Source: Orobanche coerulescens
Taxonomy: Eukaryota; Streptophyta; Magnoliopsida; Lamiales; Orobanchaceae
Direction of reading: 5' to 3'
DNA: 64,000 nt
NCBI GenBank assembly: GCA_033398695.1
Contig: CM065802.1
Coordinates: 79,594,096-79,658,095, forward strand
Shown here: positions 22,766-32,405 of the stretch, piece after piece
Position numbering within the stretch: the first letter of the stretch is position 1
How the letters are laid out: each line of letters starts with the position of its first letter
Translations under genes and position numbers: made by a program
Notes under the pieces: model-generated
What the model was told of the DNA's origin: nothing
Seen by the model: only the letters and a program-made list of their open reading frames with translations
Databases searched by the model: none

Positions 22766-23302
22766 TGTAACACCCCCAAGATATTCAGGGTATATTAAGA
22801 AATACCACTCGTCTAACTATCTCAGTTAGCGAGAAAACACACATCAACAGGACGAAAATAAATGAAACACCCGGTATAACCGGCAAAACAGACATCACTG
22901 ACAATCATAAATAACATTTAATAATACAAACCATAATCCCAGTAGAAATGCCTAAGTACTCACGAGTACTTTCTATAAGTTCACAAGTTTAAAAACAACC
23001 GTATCAAAAAGGACAACGGGAATAAAAGACTTATTTGCACACATCATCAACCCTGGCCAGCATCCTCGTACTGCCCCCAGTGCCCGATCGTCTGGCTGAA
23101 CATAACCTGAAATTCATAACAAGAATTTTCCCAAAACGGATCCCCAAAGGGGTTAGCAATTACGCTAGTACAAGTAACCAAATGAACAACTTACACTTTA
23201 CACATATAGTCAAAGCATGCAAATGAGAAAACATCAATTTGCAACACACATTTCCGGAAACGCCATAACCCAAAACACATTTATAAAAATGCACCACAAT
23301 TA

Positions 23303-23435
23303 ACTGTTGATCCACGCCTCTGTGGACCCCTACCGAGACCCCGTCGGATCTAACCGGTAGTGGTTAAAAGCCAAGCTCGTTGATCCACGCCTCTGTGGAC
23401 CCCTACCGAGACCCCATCGGATCTAACCCGTAGTG
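23303..23435. repeat. Two tandem units with CCACGCC-TCTG-TGG dyads
   Basis: Each unit has TTGATCCACGCC, GTGGACCCCTACCGAGACCCC and TCGGATCTAACC. Only a few bases differ between the copies. Confidence 0.85.
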
Positions 23436-24063
23436 AGCATACACACGTACATGTTACTCATGCAATACTACTATGTTAAGCATGTAAGTTCATTAGGGGT
23501 ACTTGCCTCGATTATCACGACGAAAAGGCAAAGTGAAACAATCACAGTTGCGAGAAACTGGACACACCAAACCTAAACGATTTGTCAAACACCATTACAA
23601 CCAACTCGACAAGAATAAAAATAATGGAAGACACCCAAAACCCCACCTACGAATTCATGTATGTTTGTATAAAAACAACGACGAGGACGGATCGCAACCG
23701 AACCCTCTCGCTTTCACAAATACAATGAAACTTACCATGAACTCGTAGGGAAAACAATAATACCACCAAGATTAATCATATACTTCATGGATTAACCAAC
23801 AATATGGGACGAATCGGACAAAAACTCAAAACCCCCCAAATTTTCCAAAAATAGGGTTCTAGGAGATTACCTCGGATCGAAGATGAAGAATAAGTGTTGG
23901 TGTTGTTAATCTACACCAAGAACTCAAGAAAGATGATGGCTAGGAGTTGCAAGACTTTGAATCGCTCGGAGATCGCCCAAATCGCCCAAAGATCGGAGAG
24001 GAGGAAAGAAGATGAAAAATGGCCGAAATCTGTCAACTTCTGGGTATATAAACCCAGGCCCGA

Positions 24064-24376
24064 TTACGTACGTTAGCCTCAGGCAGCTAATATACGTTAG
24101 CTGATTAACGTACGTAAGCCTTCTCGTCTTACGTATGTAATGCATGGGCAGGACCTACTATCCAAGAATACAAAGGCCATTACGTACGTTATGAGAAAGC
24201 TCTTATGTACGTAATGATCCATGCTAACGCACGCAATCATCAAACTCGTAGCGTACGTAAGGGGATGGCAGAACCCACTGCCCGATTTCCTGAACACCGT
24301 TACATACATAACAACAACAAGGTTACGTATGCTATGTAGCACATAACGTACGTTAAGCATCGCCCGTAACATACAT
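24064..24376. repeat. Twelve ACGTACGT-type palindromes in three groups of four
   Basis: Core centres, by my count: 24069, 24093, 24111, 24134; 24185, 24208, 24230, 24254; 24305, 24328, 24349, 24372 (each plus 0.5). Within groups the step is mostly 21-24 bp; between groups it is 51 bp. The best copies read TTACGTACGTTA or TAACGTACGTAA. Weaker copies differ mainly by C/T or G/A changes. Confidence 0.85.
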
Positions 24377-24875
24377 TATGTCCTCCCAGAATATGAAGAA
24401 ATGACCTGGAAATCCAAACATGACGATTGACCAAAACATGAAGATACGAATACCTGGAGTTAGAGACGATGAACCGAAGTGCCAAAAGGAAACATATTTC
24501 CGAGGTTCGGAAAACAACAACAAACGTAATTACTCCATAACTTTGGGAAATTACAAAATTACCCAAAGCATCCGAAATACACGATACATGATCGAAACGC
24601 CAAATGAAAGATCACAACATGCATAATATCATAAGATGGATTTGTAGCAACCCCGAAATGGTGGTTCTGATCAACGATTACGAGAATCGAACGAAATAGC
24701 GACGAAAATGACATTAAGTGAGGAATTGAGTAAAACAAGTCTGAAACAAGCTCGAATGACAAAAAGTCCAGTATTAAATATTCTCGAAATATAAATACGG
24801 TTACAAGCGAGTTACTAAAAACGAAAAATACACCAAAATAAAAATACCAGAAAAAGGAAAAATGCGGATATTACA

Positions 24876-25338
24876 CTTATGGGCTCGTGGTTCCCTCGAA
24901 TTTTTGCGACTGCACCTATATTGTCACAGTAAAGTGTAATACCCTTTGGCAAATCGAGAATCACATCTAAGTCATGCAGAAAGTACTTGAGCCATACCGC
25001 CTCTTTGGCTACCTCAGAGGCTGCCAAGTACTCGGCTTCCATGGTAGAGTCCGAGATGCATCTCTGCTTCACACTCCTCCAACTAATGGCTCCACCTCCC
25101 AGAGTAAACACATAACCTGAAGTAGATTGAGACTTTTCTTTGTCTGATGAAAAATCCGCCTCAGGATAACCCACTGGACATAGGTCATCTAATTGAATAC
25201 TAGCAAGTACTCCCTAGTCCTTCTCAGGTACTTGAGTATATGCTTGACAGCAATCCAGTGTCTAGGTCCTGGGTTCGACTGATATCTAGCAGCCATGCCT
25301 CCAACACAACAGATATCTAGTCTAGTGCGAAGCATGTT
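24876..25338 (-). pseudogene. RNase H of copia element 3, left half of the split gene
   Basis: The open frame from 25174 reads [40 protein letters not shown] and [20 protein letters not shown], diagnostic for copia RNase H. Upstream to 25338 a shifted frame has the end of RT (YQSNPGPRHWIAVKHILKYL). The protein is cut at 24880 by the solo LTR and at about 25338 by element E. Confidence 0.85.
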
Positions 25339-26754
25339 TCTATAGGTTTTTTTTTCGGATTTTATTATTCTTAAATGTGTAGAATTGTGTTGCTTATGTT
25401 TAAATTGTGTTTGTTGGGCTAAATCACGCTTGAGTATGTTTTGTTGTTTCTATAGGTGTTTTTAAGGCCATTAATAAGCATGAATTATGTCCCAACCTTC
25501 AACATATATCAAGCAATACATGAACAAGAGAAAGAACTGAAGAAACAGCTGATTCAGACAAAGCAACAGGGACCGTGTCAAATGATACGGCCACATCAAA
25601 TGCCACGGTCGTGGCATGTTTAGTAGTTTTTCACTTTCTAGTCTAGACGACACGACCCATGTCATTTGACACGGCCCGTGTCGCTGGATATTGACAGATG
25701 ATTTTTTGGACTTTTTGGCCAATCCTATCTACTTTGGATTGATTTTTGGCTTTTAGGAGGAAATTTCCGAACTAGAAGGATAAGAAATAGTCTTGGAGTT
25801 TAAAAACACTGCAAATAGGAGATCGTCAAGGCATAAAAGATCACGAGGGAGGATTTGGAGAGGAACTAAGAGAGAAACACACCAAGAACACTTGAAGAAA
25901 GAGGAAGAACACTTCAAAGGGAGAATCAAGACCACTCAAGAAATCATACGAGTTTTATCTACTTCCTATCTTTTACTAGTTTGTTGTTTTGTTTGGTTTG
26001 AACATGTTGAATATTATGATGATTGATCTTTCTTCTTTCACCATGTCTGACTAACTTGTTAGATTCCGGGCATGGGAGTACATTGAATTGCTATGGTTTT
26101 GAAGGGTTGATGATTATTTATATATCTATTGTGATGCCCTTTTCAAATACTTGGTTATAATTTATGTTAGAAATCTTGAGCAATATTTTTACGTGTTTAA
26201 CTTAATTGCTCATAATTCGAGAGAAGAGATCGTTAATAGGTTTCGAGTATTTAACATAATTAATCGCGAGATTGAGAAATCAGTTACGATAATTTGTGAT
26301 CTTATGAACATTTTGGAGTTAGATGATCTATAATATATGGAGACGTCATTATAGGTCGTGTAATCTATGTTTTAATGCATCTCTAGAGAGACTTTAAGAT
26401 ATTGTTGTGATTATCATTTTTGGAAGACACATAGAACTCTACTGAAATCAATTAGGATTAAACCTAGCAATCGACGGGAACCTAGCCTTGAAATCCATTT
26501 TTTAAAACTCTTAATTCTCTTTGATTCAATTAGTGCAACTTATTTAATTTAGTATCATTATTTTTATTTTATTTTCCCATTTTTAGAATTTAACTTAATA
26601 TAAAACCCAACTTTGCGGTCGTCTAGATAAAATTGGGAAGACTATAATCTAATATTTGATATAATAATTCAATTAATCCATGTGGAAATACCACCTTACT
26701 TGCCACTATTCTATGAAAACCTGTATACTTTTGGAATTAAAAAATATAGCGAAT
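25339..26754 (+). repeat. 5' LTR of Athila-like element E (old)
   Basis: The region lies between the copia 3 frame and the tRNA-Asp primer site and has no coding features. Exact ends are degraded. TGTTTCTATAGGT occurs at 25332 and again at 25446. It carries CGTGTC/GACACG dyads at 25565-25690. Confidence 0.5.
25565..25690. repeat. CGTGTC/GACACG dyads in the LTR of element E
   Basis: Examples are GACCGTGTC-AAAT-GATACGGCC and CATGTC-ATTT-GACACG. The same dyad type fills the U3 of the unrelated Tekay element. Confidence 0.75.
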
Positions 26755-26761
26755 AAGTTTT

Positions 26762-26780
26762 TGGCGCCGTTGCTGGGGAT
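26762..26780 (+). other. Primer-binding site of element E (tRNA-Asp)
   Basis: TGGCGCCGTTGCTGGGGAT matches the complement of the tRNA-Asp 3' end (TGGCGCCGTTGCCGGGGA) with one mismatch. This primer is typical of Athila and Tat elements. Confidence 0.9.
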
Positions 26781-26885
26781 TAAGGCAATTATTGATTAAT
26801 ATTAAGATAAGTCTTATCAATCTCAATTTAGACATTCTATAATTTCATTGTGTATTCGCATTATTCCAATCATTTCAGATATTGT

Positions 26886-28520
26886 ATGAACACCCGCTCG
26901 GCAAGAAAACCATTAGAACCGTTTTGTCTTGAAGTCGAAGTATTTGCAAGAAAGGCTAGTGCAACTGCTAAGAAATAAAAAGGAAATCTAACGGACAAAA
27001 TGGCAGCAGCAGGCGGTGTGAATCAAATAACTCAAGACGGTCAAAATGTTGAACAAGCCGCAGGAGGCGGTGCACGAGTCGAGTTGCCGGTTGTCGAGTA
27101 CCAAGTAATTCGTGATCATTTTTGTCCCCGAATTGATCGTAATTACGGTGGTATTTCCAATGTTCCAATTAATGCTAATAATGATGAGCTGAAGCCGACC
27201 TTAATATCTATGGTTCAACAGAATCAATTCGGGGATTTTCCAACTGAGGACCCACATGCGCACTTATTTCACTTCATGTAGATCTGTGACATCAAAATGA
27301 ATGGGGTCCCCGATGATGCTATCTGCTTGAAATTGTTTCCATTTTCACTAAGGGAGAAAGCACGTAGTTGGTTGGGTACAGTCTCTCATGGAAGTATCAG
27401 CCCTTGGAACGAGCTCAGTGAGAAATTTTTGTTCAAATTTTCCTGCGAAACAAGACCATAAAATTGAAAAGTGAAATCACTCAGTTCAGATAAATGGATT
27501 CGGAACAATTATATGAAGCGTGGGAGACATACAAGGATCTATAGAGAAAATGCCCTCGTCATGGCTTTCCCGAAGATCAACAACTATGTTTTTTCTATAA
27601 TGGTCTAGTCGGTGATACAAGAAACTTTGTGGATGCTTCAGTTGGAGGTGCTCCTTTAGCTAGGAGTGATGAGGATACATATAATTTACTTGAAGAAATG
27701 GCTATGAATAGCTACCAATGGCCAACAACGAGATCAAATATTCGACGGGTAGTAGAAGTGATAGATTCAGACCCAATCAAAGCTTTAGCAGCTCAATGAG
27801 CATTTTAACTACTCAGCTCAATGTTCTGACAAAAGGAGGTGAGACAACGTCAACCCTAAAAGAAAGTGTATTCCCAACGGATCCTTTGGAGGAAGCTCAC
27901 TACATCAATAATCGGAATTTTTCAAACTATCGGAGTAATCCACCTCCCGAGTTCTACCATCTAAACAATCGCAACCATGAAAATTTTAGCTGTGCAAATA
28001 CAAAGAACATGTTGCAACCGTCGGCATAATTTAAAGTGTCGAATGATGTAGTGATAGAAGAGTCTAAGCCAAGTTCTAATCTAGAGAACATTCTAGCATC
28101 CTTTATGAGCCAAACCAACACTTTCATGAGCGAGACTCGAAATCGATTCAATAGGGATGAAGAGAAATTAGACAAAATTTAGGGTCATGTCACTCAATTA
28201 GATACGACTATGGTGGGATTTCAACATCAACGAGGTCAATTTCCTCGCAATACCGAAGTAAACCCCAAGGAGTGATGCCAAGCCATTACTTTGAGGAGTG
28301 ACACGCATTACGAAGGGCCGAGTATGCCCATTGAGCATGAAAACGAATTAAATCAAATTAAGAGGGAGAAACTTGAAGAGGAAGGAGCTAAGCTAGTAGA
28401 GGAAGAAACAATCAAATCACAAGAAAATAGGACCGAGAAGCCTAAAATATCTTCTAACTCTACTCATATTTCTAATATTCCTCTTCCATTTCCCCAATGT
28501 TTCAAGAAAATAAATTAGAT
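26886..28520 (+). pseudogene. Gag of Athila-like element E
   Basis: Starts MNTRSARKPLEPF. Pieces in several frames include FGDFPTEDPHAHLFHFM, the start of the conserved capsid core, followed after a stop by ICDIKMNGVPDDAICLKLFPFSLREKARSWL. That is a diagnostic retrotransposon gag pattern. Further down, Asn/Pro-rich and Glu/Lys-rich parts (27718-28029, 28291-28518) belong to the gag tail. Multiple stops and shifts make it inactive. Confidence 0.8.
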
Positions 28521-28689
28521 GCTCAGTTTACTAAGTTTCCATAAATCTTCAAAAAGATTAACATCAGTATCCCTTTTGCAAATGCTTTAGAGCAAATGCC
28601 GAACTACATAAAATTCTTGAAGGATATAATGTCAAAGAGGCAGAGAATTTGAGACCATTAGATGGTGAACTTGACCGAGGAGTGTAGCG

Positions 28690-29110
28690 CAATTATCCAG
28701 CATAAATTACCTCAAAAGCTCAAGGATCCAGGGAGTTTTTCCGTCCCTTACACCATTGGATCAGTTTCATTTAATAAAGCCTTATGTGATCTAGGCACAA
28801 GTATAAATATCATGCCTTTGTCAATATTTTAAAATCTTGGACTTGGGGAGGTGAAAGCTATCATAATAATTTTGCAACTAGCGGATCGGTCAATCATTTA
28901 TCCTAAGGGAGTCGTGGAAGATGTATTGGTAAAAGTAGATAAATTCATATTCCCAGTGGATTTTGTTGTGCTATATATGGAAGAAGATGGCGATCTACCT
29001 CTCATACTTGGACGTCTATTCTTGGCCACGTGAAAAATCCTTGATTGATGTTGAAAAGGGAGAATTGACACTTCATGTCAACGATGAGCATGTTTTATTT
29101 TTAATTTATA
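28690..29110 (+). pseudogene. Aspartic protease of element E
   Basis: Reads PYTIGSVSFNKALCDLGTSI followed by NIMPLSIF, the Athila protease block, with DLGTS as active site. It then gives DLPLILGRLFLAT, the second conserved block (LILGRPFL type). A stop precedes NLGLGEVKAI and another follows FLAT. It would process the polyprotein. Confidence 0.8.
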
Positions 29111-29376
29111 AATCTATGATTTCATGACGAAATAGAACATTGCAAAGTGATTCATAGTGTTGATTTATGCATTATGGAGCATGTTAAGCACTTGTTATCG
29201 CCCGATTCGTTAGAATTTGGACTTGTTAGTTCATGTTCTTCATCCAATCCCATATTTGAATTAGATGATTTGGAATTTATGGAGGATATCTTTGCATTGG
29301 ATTCTATGTAGGAGGCTCCACAGAATGATAAATTTAAGGAATTAACGGAACAGCTGCAGTAAGAAAAGGACCAGCA

Positions 29377-29590
29377 GAATGACATGCCCGTGTCATATCT
29401 AGACACGGCCGTGTGTACAATCAATGATACAAAGGAGAAATATCTGGAATGTGACACGGTCGGACGCTCGATCGTGTCCAATCACACGGGCGTGTCCTTG
29501 CCCGTGTTTGTCGACACAGCCGTGTCAGGTGAGACAAATCGCACTAGAATGCATAACCAGTGCCCGCCGGACCCCTATAAGTCGACTTCT
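29377..29590. repeat. CGTGTC/GACACG dyads plus TATA-like site inside element E
   Basis: Between the protease and RT of E lie at least four GACACGG/CCGTGTC words in inverted pairs (29377-29527), followed by ACCCCTATAAG at 29571-29581. The full Tekay LTR has the same pair of features (dyads, then AACCCCTATAAATT). Confidence 0.7.
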
Positions 29591-29699
29591 GAGCTAAAAC
29601 CTCTATAAAATCATCTTATGTATGCTTTTATGGGCTTAAATAACATAAATACGGTAATTGTATCTTCTTCCCTTACCCCTACTCAACTTGATAAATTGC

Positions 29700-30156
29700 T
29701 TTGAGGGTTGCGAGCTTACAAGTCCGTCATAGGTTGATCCATTGTTGATTTAAAAGGTATTAGCCCATATATTTGCATGCATAGGATCCTTTTAGAACAA
29801 GATTTTAAACCTAAATTGAAAAATCAAAGAAGGTTAAATCATATTATGCAAGAGGTAGTTAAGAAGGAGCTCCTAAAATTATTAGATACGAGATTATTTT
29901 TGCCATATCGGATAGTGAGTGGGTGAGTCCAACCTAAGTCGTGCCTAAAAAGGGGGAACAATAGTTACTAAGAATGAAAGAGATGAATTAATTTCTACTA
30001 GAGTAGTTACGGGTTGGCGAGTGTGTATTGAATACAGGGCTTTAAATGTGGCAACTTCTAAAGACACCTTTCCCCTCCCCTTCATTGATCAAATTTTAGA
30101 TAGGTTAGCGGGGTATGAATTTTATTGTTTTCTTAATGGATATTCAGGGTATAATC
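29700..30156 (+). pseudogene. Start of reverse transcriptase of element E
   Basis: Athila RT entry region: SIVDLKGISPYICMHRILLE, QRRLNHIMQEVVKKELLKLL, VVTGWRVCIEYRALN and DQILDRLAGYEFYCFLNGYS. It is truncated in the next block by the LTR of Sirevirus C at 30157. Several stops and shifts. The 3' half of E is not in the window. Confidence 0.85.
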
Positions 30157-31715
30157 TTTTAGGAATACTTGTTAGATTTTGATGATGTCATCATTGTACT
30201 TCCTTATTCAAACATATGCTTATTACTTGGCAAATGTAAGGAAGAACCAAATGAGTATCTTCCATAGGCCAAATTATGTTAAGTTAGATACTTGGCAAAA
30301 TGTAAAGAAGAACCGAATGAGTATATTCTATAGGCCATTTAAGTTAGGCTTAAAATCGGCTAAGTACAAAGTGCAGCTAAGTACATCAGAGAAGTTTTGG
30401 TCAGACAAGCAACATCATAGAAGTTTGACCAAACACTGCAGAAAACCGAGTCACTGTCAAGTGAAAATCAAAGAAGTACTGGTCAACAATTTTATCAGAG
30501 AAGTTTGACCAGACTGCAGTCAAGTGATCAGACAGAGCCCAAGTCATCTGAAGTTTAACCATCAAGATCAGTCAAGTTCATCAGGTCAGAAGACTTCAGA
30601 CAAGTAGTCAGATCAGAGAAGTCTGGTAAGGACATCAGAGAAGTCATCATCAGAGAAGTCCGACGACAGAGAAGTTTGACTGCACATCAGACAGATTGAC
30701 TTAAAGCGATCAGATAAGTCATCAGCCAAGTAAACCTGTCCACGTCAGCATGCATTGAAAAGTCAATAATTACGGCGAGTCACATGCGGGCGATAAGGGA
30801 CAGATTGGAGAGATTCCCGGAAGAATATGAATTAAATAATTCATCCAGACCCACCTCTAAAGACTTTAGACATATTGAATTCAAAAGATTCGGCTCTTCC
30901 ACGTAGAAGTCTTCACAACGGTCGGAAATGGATTAAAATAAGGGAATCCAGCATTGCAACATTCAAAAAGAAAAACAAAGAAGTCTACTTCTCCAACAGA
31001 CAGATTTGTTACATATTTGCAACGGCTATGAAGAAAAGCTCTAAGGATTGACAAGCTATAAATATCTGAAGATTTGAAAGAGCAAAGCACGATGCGAACT
31101 ATACTCTCAAGCAATTAAAGCAAACAAGCAATAAAAAATCTATAGCATCGTGAAGAGCAGAATTCACAAGTTCATATACTAAGAAAGCTCTTAGTTGGAG
31201 AAGACAAAACACTCTTGTCTTAAAACCTGAGTACGGGATACTTCACTGGTTGAAGTTGCACGACTGATAGGCATCCAAATATTTGGAGATCGAGTGGTGC
31301 TAGGCAGTCATAAAGGAGTTGCAACGACAGGATTTCCATTGGTTGGAAGTTGTTGTAGCTAAGTTGTAGAATCACTGTAATATTTATCACTGGTTGAAAA
31401 TTATAGTAGATTCATCTCCAACTGGTTTGGAGAAAGTGGATTAGTAGAGGATTACCCCACCTCTGAGACCACTATAAATTGCCTGCGTACTTTATTATTT
31501 AGCATCATACTTAACTGCTACATTCATACTTAGTATTTCATTGTTTATATTCTGTATTCGTCATCAGCTGACTTCCGCACTTATATTATCTACAAACGAC
31601 TCTAAGTCATCTGTACAATCAGCTGAGAAACTACTTAATTCCTACTTGGAAAAAGAGTTTCAGTAAGTCTATTCACCCCATCTCTAGACTTTTTTGTGAC
31701 GACTTGTGACCTACA
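30157..31715 (+). repeat. 5' LTR of Sirevirus C
   Basis: Matches the partial 3' LTR at 61047-61605. The first bases read TTTTAGGAATAC where the 3' copy has TGTTAGGAATAC, so the terminal TG is mutated. It ends CTACA at 31715 before the primer site. A block of ATCAGAGAAG direct repeats (about 30384-30680) precedes a TATA box TATAAATA at 31058. Length 1559 bp. Confidence 0.85.
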
Positions 31716-31716
31716 A

Positions 31717-31729
31717 TTGGTATCGGAGC
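31717..31729 (+). other. Primer-binding site of Sirevirus C
   Basis: TTGGTATCGGAGC, initiator tRNA-Met type, with one substitution against TGGTATCAGAGC. Confidence 0.8.
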
Positions 31730-31765
31730 GGTTGGTTCATTCGTTTCCAGAACCAGAGGTTTATC

Positions 31766-32027
31766 TAGTACCAATAGAAAGTTAGAGTGGTTGATTCCTT
31801 ATCCAATAGAAAAGGAAAAATGGTTTTACTCGGACCGATAGAAGACGAGCTTGTAACGGTAATCCCTCGACCGATAGAAGAGAGGTGCAGAGGTTTTGAA
31901 CTTGAACCTATAGAAAAAGATACATCGAGAGAAGACGTAGGCACGTTTGGCCGAACCTCTATAAATACGCGTGTCATTTAATTTTCGCTTCCGCACAAAC
32001 GGCGCAAATATCGATATTACTCCAATG
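31766..32027 (+). repeat. 3' end of the 5' LTR of element D (truncated)
   Basis: Near-identical to 45024-45311, the last part of the D 3' LTR. Only about 262 of roughly 1170 bp remain. The missing part was lost at the junction with the leader of C. A TATA-like CTCTATAAATACG is at 31959-31971. Confidence 0.85.
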
Positions 32028-32028
32028 A

Positions 32029-32041
32029 TTGGTATCGGAGC
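32029..32041 (+). other. Primer-binding site of element D
   Basis: TTGGTATCGGAGC, the same diverged initiator tRNA-Met site as in Sirevirus C, directly after the LTR remnant. Confidence 0.8.
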
Positions 32042-32084
32042 GGTACTCCTATAAGCGTCTTTACATCCGAGGAGAAAAGATCCA

Positions 32085-32405
32085 ATGGCGTTTCAACTTG
32101 CTCCTGTCGAAGGCCTTACTCTCAACCGACCACCATTTTTTGATGGCTCAAACTTCATGACGTGGAAGAAGAAGATGTCTATATTCATCCGAGCATATGA
32201 CATTGAGCTTTGGAAGGTGATTTGTCTTGGTCCGAAAATTCCGATGAATTCTAATGGTACGCTTAAAACTTTCGAAGAATATGACTATTCCGATTGGAAA
32301 AATGACCACTACAATTGTAAGGCCACTCAACTTCTTTATTGTGCCTTAAATCCGGAAGAACACAATCGGATATCATTGTGTGATAGTGCCAAAGAAATTT
32401 GGAAA
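32085..32405 (+). pseudogene. Gag of element D, 5' part, cut by the Tekay insertion
   Basis: Starts MAFQLAPVEGLTLNRPPFFD and continues GSNFMTWKKKMSIFIRAYDI, the N-terminal capsid pattern of Sirevirus gag. The frame runs without a stop to KEIWK at 32405, where the Tekay LTR begins. It resumes after the duplicated GGAAA at 42439. Confidence 0.9.

Larger units (their letters stand above)
22766..24875 (-). mobile_element. Solo gypsy LTR with target duplication CTTAT
   Basis: On the minus strand it begins TGTAATATCCGCA and ends GGGGGTGTTACA, the pattern of Tekay-type LTRs. CTTAT flanks it at 22761-22765 and 24876-24880. No internal region remains, so it arose by recombination between two LTRs. 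It contains two tandem copies of a unit with CCACGCCTCTGTGGACCCC (23303-23435), a twelve-fold palindrome array (24064-24376) and a TATA-like TTTATATA (complement of 24045-24052) about 12 bp beyond the array. Confidence 0.9.

Noticed and set aside
24064..24376. Regularly spaced short repeats resembling a CRISPR array
   Set aside because: The repeats are 8-14 bp palindromes in an LTR of a plant genome, with no cas genes and no spacer-repeat units of CRISPR size.
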